Positions 23,516 through 31,943 of a stretch of 64,000 bases of DNA are shown here, in pieces; positions within the stretch are counted from its first letter, which is position 1; each line of letters begins with the position of its first letter. The DNA is taken from assembly GCF_004768545.1 (NCBI RefSeq), contig NZ_CP038634.1, positions 62,001 to 126,000 on the forward strand. Direction: 5' to 3'. The translations under genes were made by a program, and so were the position numbers. The stretch comes from Cupriavidus oxalaticus (lineage in GTDB: Bacteria > Pseudomonadota > Gammaproteobacteria > Burkholderiales > Burkholderiaceae). The notes under the pieces were generated by a model. The model was not told the origin of the DNA. It made no database searches and worked only from the letters and a program-made list of their open reading frames with translations.

Positions 23516-23884
23516 TCAGCCAATGACCTGCTTGGCGAAGGTGGCGCGCTGCATCTCGCACACTTCCACCGATACCTGCACCGACTGGCCACCGTCCACG
23601 CCCGTGCGCACGGCGTCGGCGATCACGTCGCAGACGGCCTGGCCCAGCGCCTGGCGCACGGCAGTGTCGCGGCCATCGAGGATCGACAGGCGCGCATGGA
23701 CGAACGCGCGTTCCGCGGCATCCACGCCCTGGCGGTAAGTCGACAGCGTGATGCAGCGCGACTTGATATCGGCCTCCTGGAACTGCCCCGATGCCAGCAG
23801 CGCGGCGTTGGCTTCGTCGAGCAACTCTTCCTGCGAGCAGTTCAGGCGGGTGTTTTCCGTGAGTTCGATGACGAGGTGGGGCAT
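23516..23884 (-). CDS. 5-carboxymethyl-2-hydroxymuconate delta-isomerase family protein
   Basis: A 122-residue tautomerase-fold enzyme. It begins MPHLVIELTENTRLNC, so Pro2 would be the catalytic base after removal of Met, as in CHMI (HpaF). The length and the late SVEVCEMQRATFAKQVIG segment fit the family (about 125 residues). CHMI isomerises 5-carboxymethyl-2-hydroxymuconate in homoprotocatechuate degradation, but no other gene of that pathway is nearby, so the true substrate is open. The start at 23884 is chosen because Pro2 is essential; longer in-frame starts would destroy it. It is convergent with the candidate RNA. Confidence 0.85.
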   Translation of the reverse strand: MPHLVIELTENTRLNCSQEELLDEANAALLASGQFQEADIKSRCITLSTYRQGVDAAERAFVHARLSILDGRDTAVRQALGQAVCDVIADAVRTGVDGGQSVQVSVEVCEMQRATFAKQVIG

Positions 23885-24036
23885 GGCGGTATCCTGGATG
23901 ATCCTGGCGATGGGGCCGGCGGGAATGCCGGCGAGAGCGAGCATGATACGGGAACAAGCGGGGATCGCGCGCCACGTGGAATGCAACGGGGCGCCCGAAG
24001 GCGCCCCGCTTGGCTTGCCGCGAAGGTGGCTGCGGA

Positions 24037-24633
24037 TCAGGCGTGGACGTACTCACGCATGACTTGCGCAGCCTGCTCCGTGGCGAAGCGCGCCGGGTTC
24101 TCGCGCGCCAGTTGCTGCAGCTGCTCCAGCTTGGCCTTCAGCCCGGCATCGAGCTTGGGCGCGGGCATCACCGTGGACGGGCAGGCCACCCCAAGGATGC
24201 TGAGCGCCTGCTGGAAGTTCTCAAGCGTCAGGCCGAGCGCCGGATCGACGCTGACCAGGTGATCGCGCATGGCTTCCGGCATGGACTCGGGCGCGGCGCA
24301 TGACAGGATCGCGTAGTGGACGGGCGCCGCAGCCTGCGCAAAATAAGCGGCGATCTCTGCGCCGTGGCCGCCGGTGGCGGCCGGGGTCATGGCCTCGATC
24401 TGCAGGTCCAGCTGCTGCAGGATCGCCGCCGGCGTGCCGCGACGCCAGGCATCGGACACCACCACGCGCGCACCGGCGACACCGAACAGGCGGCGGACGA
24501 AGCCGAGCGCGATCGGGTCGAAGAACCTGACATCGCGCAGCGTGCCCGAATCCGGAATGCCGCCGAGGCGGGCGCGGGAGCGGTCGGAGTACAGGACGCC
24601 GGGCACGTCCAGCATGATCAGTCGTTCAGCCAT
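24037..24633 (-). CDS. HAD-like domain protein with degenerate catalytic motif
   Basis: A 198-residue protein starting MAERLIMLDVPGVLYSDR. The start resembles motif I of the HAD superfamily (DxDGVL) but the second Asp is replaced by Pro11 (D9-V-P-G-V-L). RVVVSDAWRRGTP follows where motif II (S/T) is expected. It is similar in layout to the HAD domains annotated as Swiss-army-knife RNA-repair-like in Burkholderiales. Without the second Asp, phosphatase activity is doubtful. The C-terminal third is helical (LKAKLEQLQQLARENPARFATEQ). Candidate promoter upstream at 24752-24780. Function unknown. Confidence 0.6.
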   Translation of the reverse strand: MAERLIMLDVPGVLYSDRSRARLGGIPDSGTLRDVRFFDPIALGFVRRLFGVAGARVVVSDAWRRGTPAAILQQLDLQIEAMTPAATGGHGAEIAAYFAQAAAPVHYAILSCAAPESMPEAMRDHLVSVDPALGLTLENFQQALSILGVACPSTVMPAPKLDAGLKAKLEQLQQLARENPARFATEQAAQVMREYVHA

Positions 24634-24751
24634 GGTTTCCTGGGCGGATGCCAGTTCAGTTGGTGTGAGGCAAGATTACTAGGCAGCCAGCGCCCTGCAC
24701 GTAACCGGCACCGCTTCAGTTGAAACAGTTCTGTAACTTTGTCGAGGAAGT

Positions 24752-24780
24752 CGTAAATGCCGGTTACTTCCCCATGTCAA
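24752..24780 (-). promoter_or_regulatory. Candidate sigma-70 promoter of the HAD-like gene
   Basis: On the minus strand a perfect TTGACA (24780-24775), a 17-base spacer and TTTACG (24757-24752; three of six) precede the gene by about 120 bases. The weak -10 limits confidence. Confidence 0.35.
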
Positions 24781-24786
24781 ATGTTT

Positions 24787-24806
24787 CGGACAGACACATC
24801 TGTCCG
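24787..24806. repeat. 20-bp perfect inverted repeat
   Basis: CGGACAGA / TCTGTCCG arms around CACA, 37 bases after the chemoreceptor stop codon and just upstream of the -35 of the HAD-like gene. There is no T-run on either side, so it is either a weak terminator of the chemoreceptor gene or an operator for the next gene. Confidence 0.6.
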
Positions 24807-24842
24807 ACGCATCGCCGATAACGGCGCGCGACAAAGGGCTGT

Positions 24843-26462
24843 TCAGAAGCGGAAACGCGCCACATCCTCGGCCAGAACCGCGGCCTGGTGATCGAGGCGC
24901 CCGGCCTGTCCGCCCAGCTCATCCACCAGCGCGGCGTTCTGCTGGGCGGTCTGGCGCAGCTGCGTGACGGATCCGGCAGCCGCCTGCACACTGGCGGCCT
25001 GCTGGTCGGCCAGCGTGCACAGGGTTCCGGCCAGCGCATGGCTGTGCTGGACCGCGGTGGCGATACGCTCCATGGCTGCCACCACGTCGCCGCTCAGGCG
25101 CGCGCCCAGGCCGATTTCATGCGTGGCCGTGCCGATGATGCCGCCGATCTCGCGCGCGGCATCGGCGCTGCGCTGGGCCAACGCGCGCACTTCCTGCGCG
25201 ACCACGGCAAAGCCGCGCCCGGCCGCACCCGCGCGGGCGGCCTCGACGGCGGCGTTGAGCGCCAGGATATTGGTCTGGAACGCGATGCCCTCGATCACGC
25301 TGACAATCTCCGCGATATGGCGCGAGTGGCCGTGCAGCGCGTCCATGGCGCCGCGCATCTGCCGCACCACATCCGCGCCGGCATCGGTGGCGGTGCGCGC
25401 CTGGTCGGCCAGCAGGCTCGATTCGGTCGCCTGGGCGTGTGCGTCGGCAACGCGGCCCGCCAGCGCCTCCATGCTGGCACCCGCGGCATCGAGTGCGCTG
25501 GCCTGCAGCTGTGTGCGGGCCGACAAGGCGTGGTTGTCGGCGGCGATCTGCTGGCTGGCCGCGGCGATCTCCTGCGCGGAGCCATGAATGCGGGCCAGCA
25601 CGCCGGCGAGCTGGTCGCGCATGCCCGCCACGTGGTGCAGCATGCTGCTGCGATCCGCGGGATGCAGCGCGATCGTGGCGGTCAGGTCGCCGGCGGCAAT
25701 GCGCCGCGCAATCTCGGCCGCGTCGCGCGGCTCGCCGCCCAGCTCGGCCCGCAGGCTGCGCGCGGCGATCCACGCGAGCCCTGCCGCGGCCAGCAGGCTG
25801 GCGCCGAGCAGGGCCACCATCCACGCCTGCGCGCGCAGCTGGCTGCTGGCGACGCTTGCCACGGTGGCGGCGGCCTGCCGCTCCTGCCGCACGCGCACCG
25901 CCTCGATACGCTGGCTCAGTGCCTGCAATTGCTCGGTGACAAAGTGGCCCTCGACCGAGACCGCGCTGTCAAACTGGAGCGGATCGAGCGGCTGCTTGCG
26001 CAGCAGCGCGACATAGCCCTGCACCAGCTCGGCGGCGCGCTGCCGCGCCTCGAGCAGCGGTCCGGCCTGCGTGGCATTGGCCTGGCGCACGCCGGCCAGC
26101 GCCGTGTCGAGCCGCGCCAGCGCCTGGTCGATCTCGGCGGCGGCGGTGTCGCGCTCGGCGCCGCTGGTGGCCATGGTCAGCGCCAGCTGGGCGCGGCCGA
26201 GTGCGGCCAGCGCCGAATGCGCGCGCTCGGCCGACATGGCGCCATGCATGTCCTGCTGGTAGAGGGTATCGGTGCGCGCCTTGATCGACACCAGGTTGGC
26301 GATACCGGTCAGCCCGACCGCGGCCCCGAACAGGTAGACCAGGGCAAAGGCGGCGCACAGGCGTGCGACCAGCGGCAGGCGGTTCAGGCGCGAGGCCGCC
26401 CGGCCCAGCGCGGCAAAAGCCGGGCGGCGGCCCGGCAGGCTTGACTTGATGACGTGCAACAC
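24843..26462 (-). CDS. Methyl-accepting chemotaxis protein
   Basis: A 539-residue chemoreceptor. The GTG start at 26462 is preceded by caggag at good distance; extending upstream would add a basic low-complexity leader. Domain order: short cytoplasmic N-terminus, TM1 (about 36-58), periplasmic four-helix-type ligand domain (about 60-220, TarH-like with [20 protein letters not shown]), TM2 (about 222-245), HAMP (about 246-300) and the signalling domain with the hairpin tip [27 protein letters not shown] and the following [25 protein letters not shown]. There is no C-terminal CheR-tether pentapeptide; it ends DVARFRF. The ligand is unknown. Confidence 0.93.
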   Translation of the reverse strand: MLHVIKSSLPGRRPAFAALGRAASRLNRLPLVARLCAAFALVYLFGAAVGLTGIANLVSIKARTDTLYQQDMHGAMSAERAHSALAALGRAQLALTMATSGAERDTAAAEIDQALARLDTALAGVRQANATQAGPLLEARQRAAELVQGYVALLRKQPLDPLQFDSAVSVEGHFVTEQLQALSQRIEAVRVRQERQAAATVASVASSQLRAQAWMVALLGASLLAAAGLAWIAARSLRAELGGEPRDAAEIARRIAAGDLTATIALHPADRSSMLHHVAGMRDQLAGVLARIHGSAQEIAAASQQIAADNHALSARTQLQASALDAAGASMEALAGRVADAHAQATESSLLADQARTATDAGADVVRQMRGAMDALHGHSRHIAEIVSVIEGIAFQTNILALNAAVEAARAGAAGRGFAVVAQEVRALAQRSADAAREIGGIIGTATHEIGLGARLSGDVVAAMERIATAVQHSHALAGTLCTLADQQAASVQAAAGSVTQLRQTAQQNAALVDELGGQAGRLDHQAAVLAEDVARFRF

Positions 26463-26628
26463 GGAGATGACTCCTGACGGGCGCGCGTCCAGCCAACCGC
26501 AGCGGGCGGCAGCGCAGCCCGGGCTTGACCCGGTTTGCCGTCGCGCCTTCCTCGTGCGGGAGGGTCGCTGGCGGCGCACGGATGGTGAACGATCAATGTG
26601 ACGAAACCGTGACATGACAAGCATGGGA

Positions 26629-26657
26629 CTGTCATCGTGCTGTCATATCAATGTCAT
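26629..26657 (+). promoter_or_regulatory. Pho-box-like array of three 11-bp repeats
   Basis: CTGTCAT at 26629, CTGTCAT at 26640 and ATGTCAT at 26651 repeat with an exact 11-base period, the arrangement of PhoB binding sites (two CTGTCAT units separated by four bases). The array lies 64 bases before the start codon of the EAL/GGDEF gene. The four-base spacers CGTG and ATCA are less AT-rich than the classic site. No good -10 is visible downstream. Another OmpR-family regulator could bind here, including the one encoded at 28556. Confidence 0.6.
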
Positions 26658-26720
26658 GCAATGTGGCCCGCCCTCAGGGCCGTGCTGCCCTGCCCATCTG
26701 TTCGCCTCCCGGATCGACTC

Positions 26721-28559
26721 ATGCCCGGCCACGACGCCGCACAGCCACAGTTCCTCCTCATCCCGGGCGTACCGGCCGGGCCGGTGGTGCCACGCGCGCA
26801 GATCCCGCCGCTGCATGCGGTGTTCCAGCCGATCGTGCACGCCGGCAATGCCGAACTGCTCGGCTACGAAGCACTGGTCCGCGGCCCCGCGGGATCGCCT
26901 TACGCATTGCCGGAAGCCCTGTTCCGCCTGGCGCAGGGCGTGGAGAACACCATCGCGCTGGAAATCGAGACGGCGCGCACCGCGCTGGCCGCCTGGCGCG
27001 GTTTGGAACTGCCGGGCAAGCTGTTCCTGAATTTCAGCCCGATGACGTTGCGGCATCTGCTGGCCGATCGAGAGCGCTTGTCGGGGGCATTGCTGCGCGC
27101 CGGTATCGCACCGTCGCGGCTGGTGATCGAGGTCACCGAGCAGACCCCGATCGGCGATGCCGCGAGCTTCGGCACGGCCACGTCGCTGCTGCGCGAGCTG
27201 GGCATGCAGTATGCGCTGGACGACTTCGGCTCCGGCCATGCCAACCTGGACCTGCTGGCGCAACTGTCGCCGCAGTTCGTCAAGATCGACAAGTCGCTGA
27301 TACGCGGCATCGGCTCGTGCTCGCGGCGGCTGGAGATATTGCGTGCGGTGATGCGCATGATGAGCGCCTTTGGCGGGCGCGTCATTGCCGAGGGCATCGA
27401 GCATGAGGATGAGCTTGCGGTGGTGCGCGACCTCGGCGTGACCGGTGCGCAGGGCTACTACATCGGCAGGCCGTCGGCGCGCCCGGATACGCAGGTGGCA
27501 CCGCAGGTGCTGCGCACGCTGGCGTCCCGGCATATCGCGGTGTTTCCGCAGGTGGTGCGCTCGGGCTGGTCCGGCATGACCGCCGGGCGGCTGTTGCGTC
27601 CGGCACCGACCGTGTCGCCCGCCGCCAGCAATGACGCGGTGCTGCGCATGTTCCAGAACCAGCCCGAGCTGGATGCCGTGGCGGTGGTCCATGACGATGG
27701 ACGGCCGCTTGCCATCATCGGCCGCCAGGGCTTTATCGACCGCTACGCCGCGCCGTTCCACCGCGAGCTGTATGGCAAGAAGGCCTGCATTGCCATGGCC
27801 AACCGCGAGCCGGCCTGCTTTGAGCGCAGCGCGACGCTGGAGGAAATGGCGCAGATCCTGTCCGGAGAGAACACACGCTCGCTGGCCGATGGCTTCCTGA
27901 TCACCGAGCAAGGCCGCTATATCGGGCTGGGCACCGGTGCCGACCTGATCCGCGCGATCACCGAAGTGCGCATGGAGGCGGCACGCTATGCCAATCCGCT
28001 GACGTTCCTGCCCGGCAATATCCCGCTCAACCAGCATATCGAGCGCCTGATCGACGCCGCCAGCGAGTTCCACGCGTGCTATGTCGACCTGAACCACTTC
28101 AAGCCGTTCAACGACAAGTACGGCTACTGGAAGGGCGACGAAATGCTCAAGGGCGCCGCCGCGATCCTGGCCGAGGCGTGCGACCCCGCGCGCGATTTCA
28201 TTGGCCATGTCGGCGGCGACGACTTCCTGGTGCTGTTCCAGAGCAGCGACTGGCCGGCGCGGATGCGAGAGGCGATCCGGCGCTTCAACGATGCGGCACT
28301 CGCCATGTATGCGCCGGGGGATCGTGCCGCAGGCGGCATGCAGGGCGAAGACCGGCGCGGCCTGCCGGTGTTCTTTCCGCCGGTATCGATGGCGGCGGGC
28401 GTGGTGTGCGTCAGCGGGGAGGGCGTGGCTGCGCTGCAGCGCCTGGGCAGCCAGCATATCGGCGCCGCCGCGGCAGTCGCCAAGCGCGAGGCCAAGCGTT
28501 CGGCCACGGGCATGGCGGTGCTCGAGTTCCTGTCGCTGGCGCCAGCGCTGCAGGCCTAG
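26721..28559 (+). CDS. EAL-CBS-GGDEF cyclic-di-GMP protein
   Basis: A 612-residue cytoplasmic protein with, in order, an EAL phosphodiesterase domain (about 25-260), a CBS-like pair (about 300-425) and a GGDEF-type domain (about 445-605). EAL residues look complete: E50-A-L, LNFSP, VIEVTEQ, DDFGSG, VKIDKS, AEGIEHE and GAQGYYIGRP, so degradation of c-di-GMP is likely. In the cyclase domain the signature is GGDDF (498-502), a known variant; VDLNHFKPFNDKYGYWKGDEML precedes it. There are no membrane helices. The start at 26721 is preferred over in-frame GTG/ATG codons upstream, because those lie inside the Pho-box-like array. It is divergent from the chemoreceptor and convergent with the response regulator. 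Confidence 0.92.
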   Translation: MPGHDAAQPQFLLIPGVPAGPVVPRAQIPPLHAVFQPIVHAGNAELLGYEALVRGPAGSPYALPEALFRLAQGVENTIALEIETARTALAAWRGLELPGKLFLNFSPMTLRHLLADRERLSGALLRAGIAPSRLVIEVTEQTPIGDAASFGTATSLLRELGMQYALDDFGSGHANLDLLAQLSPQFVKIDKSLIRGIGSCSRRLEILRAVMRMMSAFGGRVIAEGIEHEDELAVVRDLGVTGAQGYYIGRPSARPDTQVAPQVLRTLASRHIAVFPQVVRSGWSGMTAGRLLRPAPTVSPAASNDAVLRMFQNQPELDAVAVVHDDGRPLAIIGRQGFIDRYAAPFHRELYGKKACIAMANREPACFERSATLEEMAQILSGENTRSLADGFLITEQGRYIGLGTGADLIRAITEVRMEAARYANPLTFLPGNIPLNQHIERLIDAASEFHACYVDLNHFKPFNDKYGYWKGDEMLKGAAAILAEACDPARDFIGHVGGDDFLVLFQSSDWPARMREAIRRFNDAALAMYAPGDRAAGGMQGEDRRGLPVFFPPVSMAAGVVCVSGEGVAALQRLGSQHIGAAAAVAKREAKRSATGMAVLEFLSLAPALQA

Positions 28560-29323
28560 CAACCAGAGGGCTTGCGCGCGGCCAGCTCACGACCTGTTAC
28601 CGGCAGCCGCGGCAGGCTGCTTTCCTCCAGCACATCGAGGCGATAGCCATGGGCGTAGACGACGGTGACGATGATGCCGTTCTCGATGCCAAGCCGCAGC
28701 GTCTTGCGCAGCCGCGACATCAGGCCCGCCAGCGCCCGCGACAGCGGCGGCAGTTCATGGCGCCATACCGTCTGCTCGATGCGGCTGTTGGGCAGCACCC
28801 GGCCGGCGTTGGAAAACAGCAGCATGGCCAGGTCGAATTCCTTCGGCGTCAGTTCGATGCGCTCGTCGCGCAGCGTGGCGAAGCGCCCGACGCTGTTGAG
28901 CTGGTACGGGCCGGCCCGCACCACCAACCCCTGGCGCAAACGCTCGCCGGTCACGCGGCGGCGCAGCGCGGCGATGCGCGCCAGCAGCACGCGGTGGCTG
29001 AGCGGACGGCACATGTAGTCGTCAGCACCGGCATCCAGCGCGTCGACCAGGCGGTCTTCGCTGCTGTCGCTGCCCAGTATCATGATCGGCACATCGCGCG
29101 AGCGTGCGCTGCGCACCGCGCGGATCACGTCGATGGCCGGGATGTCGGCGACTTCGTCGGGAACCAGCAGCATGTCGTAGGTCTGCTGCAGGGCGCTGTG
29201 GATCAGGTCGCGGCCCGCGTCGAAGACGCTGCAGCGAAAACCCGAGCGCACCAGCAGGTCGGGAACGTCCTGCAACTGGGGCGACCTGCCCAGCAGCAGC
29301 GCAATAGTGATCGGCGACGGCAT
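28556..29323 (-). CDS. OmpR-family response regulator with degenerate receiver domain
   Basis: A 255-residue regulator. The N-terminal domain (1-120) is receiver-like by layout (VPIMILGSDSSED, ALDAGADDYMCRPLSHRVLLARI) but the phosphorylation residues are altered: the acidic pair is replaced by LGRS (11-14), the phosphoacceptor position after YDMLLV is Pro55 with Asp56 one residue late, and the invariant Lys is Arg106. The C-terminal winged helix (about 135-230) is typical of OmpR/PhoB, with LTPKEFDLAMLLFSNAGRVLPNSRIEQTVW and VVYAHGYRLDVLEE. No kinase gene adjoins it. Phosphorylation-independent action is inferred. Its start is 426 bases from the divergent cardiolipin synthase gene, and its stop overlaps the end of the EAL/GGDEF gene. 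Confidence 0.85.
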   Translation of the reverse strand: MPSPITIALLLGRSPQLQDVPDLLVRSGFRCSVFDAGRDLIHSALQQTYDMLLVPDEVADIPAIDVIRAVRSARSRDVPIMILGSDSSEDRLVDALDAGADDYMCRPLSHRVLLARIAALRRRVTGERLRQGLVVRAGPYQLNSVGRFATLRDERIELTPKEFDLAMLLFSNAGRVLPNSRIEQTVWRHELPPLSRALAGLMSRLRKTLRLGIENGIIVTVVYAHGYRLDVLEESSLPRLPVTGRELAARKPSGC

Positions 29324-29749
29324 ACGAAGCGAGCGTGACGGGGTGTGAGAACGGCAGGAAGGAGGCGGCTATCGGACAGCGTTGAACGGGATCGGAACCG
29401 AAGCGCGGCGCATGCCAGGCTGCGAATGACGGAGCACCTTGCGGCCTCAAAGGGTAAAAAGCCTGATGCCGTGGATCAATCGGACCTTTCCGAACAGTTC
29501 GCCGTTTTTGCCCTTTTTGTTCCGGCGCGGTAAGGGGCAGCCAATGATGGCCTGGGGGGAGCGAGAGCGCAGAAGTTGTCCACAGATCCTGTGGACAACG
29601 GGCCTGCACCATGCCTGGCGGCCGCATGGCACCGTCATCCCGTCGGCGTGCCAAAAAAGAAGGCAGGCGTGCGACGCGGCATCAACATCCGGCCCGCGGT
29701 GTGCCAAAATAGCGCGCATCGTGTTCCGGTCCGGGGACTCAAGCCACCG
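29324..29749. other. Divergent intergenic region with a 25-bp palindrome
   Basis: This 426-base region between the response regulator and cls is AT-richer in the middle (29440-29530) and contains the perfect inverted repeat at 29575-29599. No supported gene is present, and no clear -35/-10 pair was found. Confidence 0.4.
29575..29599. repeat. 25-bp inverted repeat containing two DnaA-box-like sequences
   Basis: GTTGTCCACAG (29575-29585) and its reverse complement (29589-29599) flank ATC. Each arm contains TTGTCCACA, one base different from the DnaA box TTATCCACA. It may be an operator, a DnaA-binding pair or a structured leader of cls; no replication genes are nearby. Confidence 0.6.
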
Positions 29750-31186
29750 ATGCTGCAGAGCCCGAGTGTCATCGCCTTCATCCTCCTGGCCTTTCACGTC
29801 GTCGGCGTGATGGCGGCGCTGCACGCCGTCATGACGGTGCGCACCGCGCCTGGCGCGATCGCCTGGGCGGGGTCGCTGGTGATGATGCCGTACTTCACGC
29901 TGGTCCCGTACCTGATCTTCGGGCGCAGCACCTTTGCCGGCTATGTCGATGCGCGGCGCTTCAATGACGACCGGCTGCGCGAGATCCGCCACGGCATGAC
30001 CCCGCGCGAACGCGAGGCCCGCAGCGCCTGCGTGGTGCACGCGCCGACGCAACTCTGCATGCGCGCGCTGCCGCGGCTGACCGGCATGCCATGCCTGGCC
30101 AACAACGACGTGCGCCTGCTGGTCAACGGCACGCAGACCTTCGATGCCATCTTTGCCGCGATCGCCCAGGCCCGGCAGGTGTTGATCGTGCAGTTCTTCA
30201 TCGTCCACGACGATGCGCTGGGCCGGCGCCTGCAGGCGCTGCTGTGCGAGCGCGCGCGGGCCGGCGTCGAGGTCTACTTCCTGTTCGACAGCATCGGCTG
30301 CCATGCGCTGCCGCGCCGCTACGTGCGCACGCTGCTCGAGGCGGGCGTCGATGCGCGGCCGTTTTCCACGCATCGCGGCTTCGTCAACCGCTTCCAGCTC
30401 AACTTCCGCAACCATCGCAAGCTGGTCGTCGTGGACGGGCGCGAGGCGTTTATCGGTGGCCACAATGTCGGCGTGGAATACCTGGGAGAGCGTCCGCCGC
30501 TGGCGCCGTGGCGCGACACCCATATCGCATTGCGCGGCAGTGCCGTGCTGGACCTGCAGATGTCCTTTGCCGAAGACTGGTACTGGGCCGCGCGCGAAGT
30601 CCCGCATCTGCTGATGCCGCCACCCGAGGTGGGCGGCCGCATGACCTGCCAGGTGGTGCCAACCGGTCCCGCGGACTCGCAGGAAACGTGTTCGCTGTTC
30701 TTTGTCGAGGCGATCCAGTCGGCGCGGCACCGGCTGTGGATCACGTCGCCGTATTTCGTGCCGGATGAGGCGGTGTTCGCCGTGCTGCGGCTGGCGGTGC
30801 TGCGCGGCGTCGATGTCCGCATCCTGATACCGGCGCGTCCCGATCACCTGGTCGTCTACGCCGCGTCGACCATCTATGCATATCAGGCAGTCGCCGCCGG
30901 AATAAAGCTGTATCGCTACCAGCCGGGCTTCCTGCACCAGAAGGTGATTCTGATCGACGATGAAGCCGCCGCGGTGGGCACGGCAAACCTCGACAACCGT
31001 TCGTTCCGGCTCAACTTCGAGCTGATGGTGATGACGGCGGACAAGGGCTTCGCTGCCGACGTGGCGGCCATGCTGGAAACCGATTTTGCCAACGCCAGAC
31101 GGGTCGGGCTGGAAGAGTTCCTGGGCGCGCCCGCGCCGCTGCGCGTGGCCATGCACGTGGCCAAGTTGTTCGCCCCCATCCTCTGA
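29750..31186 (+). CDS. cls: Cardiolipin synthase (phospholipase D family)
   Basis: Makes cardiolipin from two phosphatidylglycerols at the inner membrane. The 478-residue product (E. coli ClsA has 486) has two N-terminal transmembrane helices (about 5-25 and 35-60), then two HKD catalytic motifs: NHRKLVVVD followed by IGGHN (near residue 220) and LHQKVILIDD followed by GTANLDNRS (near 395). The ATG at 29750 was chosen since the hydrophobic N-terminus starts there; a longer open frame upstream encodes only a basic leader. No operon partner. The downstream gene is a TetR-type regulator with its own promoter. Confidence 0.94.
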   Translation: MLQSPSVIAFILLAFHVVGVMAALHAVMTVRTAPGAIAWAGSLVMMPYFTLVPYLIFGRSTFAGYVDARRFNDDRLREIRHGMTPREREARSACVVHAPTQLCMRALPRLTGMPCLANNDVRLLVNGTQTFDAIFAAIAQARQVLIVQFFIVHDDALGRRLQALLCERARAGVEVYFLFDSIGCHALPRRYVRTLLEAGVDARPFSTHRGFVNRFQLNFRNHRKLVVVDGREAFIGGHNVGVEYLGERPPLAPWRDTHIALRGSAVLDLQMSFAEDWYWAAREVPHLLMPPPEVGGRMTCQVVPTGPADSQETCSLFFVEAIQSARHRLWITSPYFVPDEAVFAVLRLAVLRGVDVRILIPARPDHLVVYAASTIYAYQAVAAGIKLYRYQPGFLHQKVILIDDEAAAVGTANLDNRSFRLNFELMVMTADKGFAADVAAMLETDFANARRVGLEEFLGAPAPLRVAMHVAKLFAPIL

Positions 31187-31221
31187 TTCCGGCTGCGGAT
31201 GCCGGCCTGCGGCAAGCCGGT

Positions 31222-31258
31222 GGCGCTTTGCTTGTGTACACTGTTCACTATAAGCGCC
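31222..31258 (+). promoter_or_regulatory. Promoter/operator of the TetR-type gene
   Basis: TTTGCT (31227-31232), a 16-base spacer and TATAAG (31249-31254) make a good promoter. It is framed by an inverted repeat GGCGCTT (31222-31228) / AAGCGCC (31252-31258), and the spacer contains the palindrome GTGTACAC followed by TGTTCAC. A self-repressing TetR dimer would fit this site. Confidence 0.55.
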
Positions 31259-31298
31259 TACAGATAATGAACCGAATCCAGCATCACAGGGGAACCGC

Positions 31299-31943
31299 AT
31301 GAAGCCGGCCGTCCCCGCGCCGCCGGCGCGCGCCACTTACCGCCATGGCGACCTGCGCCGAGCCTTGCTTGACGCCGGCATCGACCTGGCCCGCGAAGGC
31401 GGCCCCGACGCCATCGTGCTGCGCGAAGCCACGCGCCGCGCCGGCGTCGTTCCCAATGCGGCGTACCGGCACTTTGCCAGCCGGCAGGACCTGCTGCAGG
31501 CGGTGCGGGCGTCGGCCTTGTCGTCGCTGGCGATCGCCATGGAGGCCGAGATCGGCGGACTGCGCCCGGGCCGTGGCGCGGCTGCCCATGCGCGCGCATG
31601 CCTGCGCGCGGTCGGCACGGGGTACCTTCGCTTCGCGCTGGCGGAAACCGGCCTGTTCCGCACGGCATTCTCCGTGCCAGATGAAGTCGAGGATGACGCC
31701 GACCCCGCTAAGGCGGGCAACAGCGGACTCAATCCGTTCCAGCTTCTTGGCGCCGCGCTCGACAAGCTGGTGGAGGCCGGTGCCTTGCCACCCGAGCGGC
31801 GGCCCGGCGCCGAGTACCTGGCCTGGTCCGCCGTGCACGGCCTGGCGATCCTGCTGATCGACGGCCCGTTACGCAGCCGCGCGCGCGAAATGGCGGAGCC
31901 GCTCGGGCAACGGTTGCTGGAAATGGTCGAGAAGGGCCTGTAA
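31299..31943 (+). CDS. TetR/AcrR-family transcriptional regulator
   Basis: A 214-residue regulator. The N-terminal helix-turn-helix covers about 14-62 (YRHGDLRRALLDAGIDLAREGGPDAIVLREATRRAGVVPNAAYRHFASRQDLLQAV); the C-terminal part is an all-helical TetR_C-like ligand domain with AETGLFRTAFSVPD. A ribosome binding site, aggggaacc, lies close before the ATG. No divergent transporter or enzyme gene is adjacent, so the target may be itself or lie elsewhere. The promoter upstream carries palindromes that fit autoregulation. Confidence 0.9.
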   Translation: MKPAVPAPPARATYRHGDLRRALLDAGIDLAREGGPDAIVLREATRRAGVVPNAAYRHFASRQDLLQAVRASALSSLAIAMEAEIGGLRPGRGAAAHARACLRAVGTGYLRFALAETGLFRTAFSVPDEVEDDADPAKAGNSGLNPFQLLGAALDKLVEAGALPPERRPGAEYLAWSAVHGLAILLIDGPLRSRAREMAEPLGQRLLEMVEKGL

